From assembly GCA_947629635.1 (NCBI GenBank), contig CANREO010000058.1, positions 1 to 6,285 of the forward strand: a stretch of DNA of 6,285 nucleotides. Reading direction: 5' to 3'. Of this stretch, positions 5,230-6,285 are shown piece by piece (position 1 is the first letter of the stretch; each line of letters begins with the position of its first letter). This DNA comes from an uncultured Clostridia bacterium. Its GTDB lineage: Bacteria; Bacillota; Clostridia; Christensenellales; CAG-917. The notes under the pieces are model-generated. The model ran no database searches, was not told the DNA's origin, and saw nothing but the letters and a program-made list of their open reading frames with translations. The position numbers and the translations under genes were made by a program.

Positions 5230-5258
5230 ATTATATGCGAACGCAGCGCAAAATTTAC
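5230..5258 (-). promoter_or_regulatory. Sigma-E-like promoter candidate for yunB
   Basis: Read on the minus strand, GTAAATTT (5258-5251), 13 bases, CATATAAT (5237-5230). The -10 is one base from the sigma-E consensus form CATACAAT; the -35 is weak. Spacer length fits sigma-E. YunB is known to be in the sigma-E regulon of Bacillus. The start site would fall near 5223. Confidence 0.4.
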
Positions 5259-5268
5259 AAATATAAAC

Positions 5269-5297
5269 TTTACAAAGTTATAGTACGGAATTATAAT
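5269..5297 (+). promoter_or_regulatory. Sigma-A promoter of rarA
   Basis: TTTACA (5269-5274), 17 bases, TATAAT (5292-5297): five of six and six of six consensus matches with ideal spacing. The expected transcript start, about six to seven bases on, falls at or next to the A of the rarA ATG (5304). Confidence 0.75.
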
Positions 5298-5303
5298 TTG
5301 ACT

Positions 5304-6285
5304 ATGGATTTATTTGATTTGCAGAACAATATAGAAAGACTTGCGCCTCTTGCCGAACGTATGCGACCGCGAACTCTGGAAGAGTTTTTGGGACAGGGGA
5401 AAATAGTGGGAGAGGGGTCTCTTTTGCGTAGAGCCATCGCCGCGGATAAACTCGGAAGTTGCATATTTTACGGCCCTCCCGGGACGGGAAAAACTACGCT
5501 TGCCAATATCATTGCCGCGCGCACGAACGCCGCGTTTGTCAAACTCAACGCCGTCACATGCGGCGTCGCCGACGCCAAAAAAGTGATCGACGAGGCGCGA
5601 GAGAGGTTGCGCATGTACGGCAAGCGCACGTATCTGCTGCTGGATGAATGCCATAGGTGGAATAAGGCTCAATCTGACAGCGTTTTGCAGGCTATAGAGC
5701 AAGGATATATCATTTTTATAGGCTCTACCACCGAAAATCCGTACGTGTCCATGACTAGAGCCATTGTGTCCAGATGCAGGGTATTCAGTTTTTCGCGTCT
5801 TAGCGAGCAAGACGTTTTGCAAGGGCTGAAGAGAGCGCTTTCCGATCGCGAACGCGGCCTCGGACAAATGAACGCCGAGGTTACGGAGGACGCCTTGAAG
5901 CATCTTGCGTTTGCAAGCGGAGGCGATTTGCGCACGGCGCTGAATGCACTAGAACTTGCCGTGATCACCACTCATGCGTCCGAGGACGGCGTGATACATA
6001 TAGATAAGTCAGTGGCGGAGCAGTCCATACAACAAAAGGCTCTTTGCGTGACAGAAGACATGTATTACGACATGATATCCGCATTTATCAAAAGCATGAG
6101 AGGGAGCGACAGCAGCGCGGCTCTGTATTGGGCAGAAAGGCTTATTGAGGCAGGGTGCGATCCGCTACTTATAGGACGCAGGATCATGATACACGCTTGT
6201 GAGGATGTGGGACTCGCAGATCCCAACGCCATCGTCGTCGCGCAATCCTGCGTAGCCGCGTTCGAGCGCATAGGACTGCCCGAAG
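5304..6285 (+). CDS. rarA: Replication-associated recombination ATPase RarA/MgsA, 3' end outside the window
   Basis: 327 residues are visible of a family usually 420-450 long; the frame is open to the window edge. RarA (MgsA, related to eukaryotic WRNIP1) is an AAA+ clamp-loader-like ATPase that acts at stalled replication forks. Seen here: the N-terminal family motif APLAERMRPRTLEEFLGQ (14-31), Walker A GPPGTGKTT (57-65), Walker B LLLDECHRWN (111-120, Asp114 and Glu115), sensor 1 STTENP (141-146), the arginine-finger region SRCRVF (156-161), and sensor 2 GGDLRTALN (207-215, Arg210). The C-terminal tetramer domain follows, with YDMISAFIKSMRGSDSSAAL and RRIMIHACEDVGLADPNA. All key ATPase residues are intact. 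No ribosome site precedes ATG 5304, but the N-terminus fits the family and no upstream alternative exists. The promoter position suggests a leaderless transcript. Confidence 0.95.
   Translation, partial: MDLFDLQNNIERLAPLAERMRPRTLEEFLGQGKIVGEGSLLRRAIAADKLGSCIFYGPPGTGKTTLANIIAARTNAAFVKLNAVTCGVADAKKVIDEARERLRMYGKRTYLLLDECHRWNKAQSDSVLQAIEQGYIIFIGSTTENPYVSMTRAIVSRCRVFSFSRLSEQDVLQGLKRALSDRERGLGQMNAEVTEDALKHLAFASGGDLRTALNALELAVITTHASEDGVIHIDKSVAEQSIQQKALCVTEDMYYDMISAFIKSMRGSDSSAALYWAERLIEAGCDPLLIGRRIMIHACEDVGLADPNAIVVAQSCVAAFERIGLPE

Noticed and set aside
1..6285. CRISPR array, tRNA, rRNA, transposase or toxin-antitoxin genes
   Set aside because: No regularly spaced direct repeats, no tRNA-like or rRNA sequence, and no recognisable mobile-element or toxin protein were seen.

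Overview
The window looks like chromosomal DNA from an endospore-forming member of the Clostridia (Bacillota), probably an uncultured gut-type lineage. The evidence is a compact spoVAC-spoVAD-spoVAE dipicolinic-acid channel operon without spoVAA/spoVAB, a convergent yunB sporulation gene, Gram-positive style ribosome sites (GAGG, AGGTGG) and intrinsic terminators with U-tracts. The species cannot be read from the sequence.

Layout. 3-275 (+): 3' part of a small acidic protein of unknown function. 276-765: gene-free region with two copies of a hairpin-terminator repeat, a perfect 12-bp hairpin and a structured spacer, ending in a sigma-A-type promoter. 766-1911 (+): alpha/beta hydrolase (hormone-sensitive-lipase-like esterase fold) with a helical N-terminal extension. 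1908-2229 (+): decayed zinc-ribbon membrane-protein gene, originally coupled to the hydrolase through an ATGA overlap, followed by a terminator at 2234-2260. 2311-2452: a 142-nt element bounded by perfect 15-bp inverted repeats with nested hairpins, directly before the spoVAC ribosome site. 2465-4544 (+): spoVAC, spoVAD and spoVAE. 4550-5224 (-): yunB. 5304-6285 (+): rarA/mgsA, running off the window.

How the genes work together. The SpoVA proteins are known to move dipicolinic acid into the forespore during sporulation and out during germination. SpoVAC and SpoVAE are membrane subunits and SpoVAD is the soluble DPA-binding subunit. YunB is a mother-cell sporulation protein in Bacillus, so 2465-5224 is a sporulation block. 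RarA is a housekeeping replication-repair ATPase that shares a 79-bp divergent promoter region with yunB.

No unknown multi-gene system is visible. The points most worth a second look are the roughly 60-residue AT-rich insertion inside SpoVAD, the structured spoVA leader, the zinc-ribbon pseudogene, the terminator-bearing repeat, and promoters that place the likely transcript starts on the first codons of rarA and yunB.
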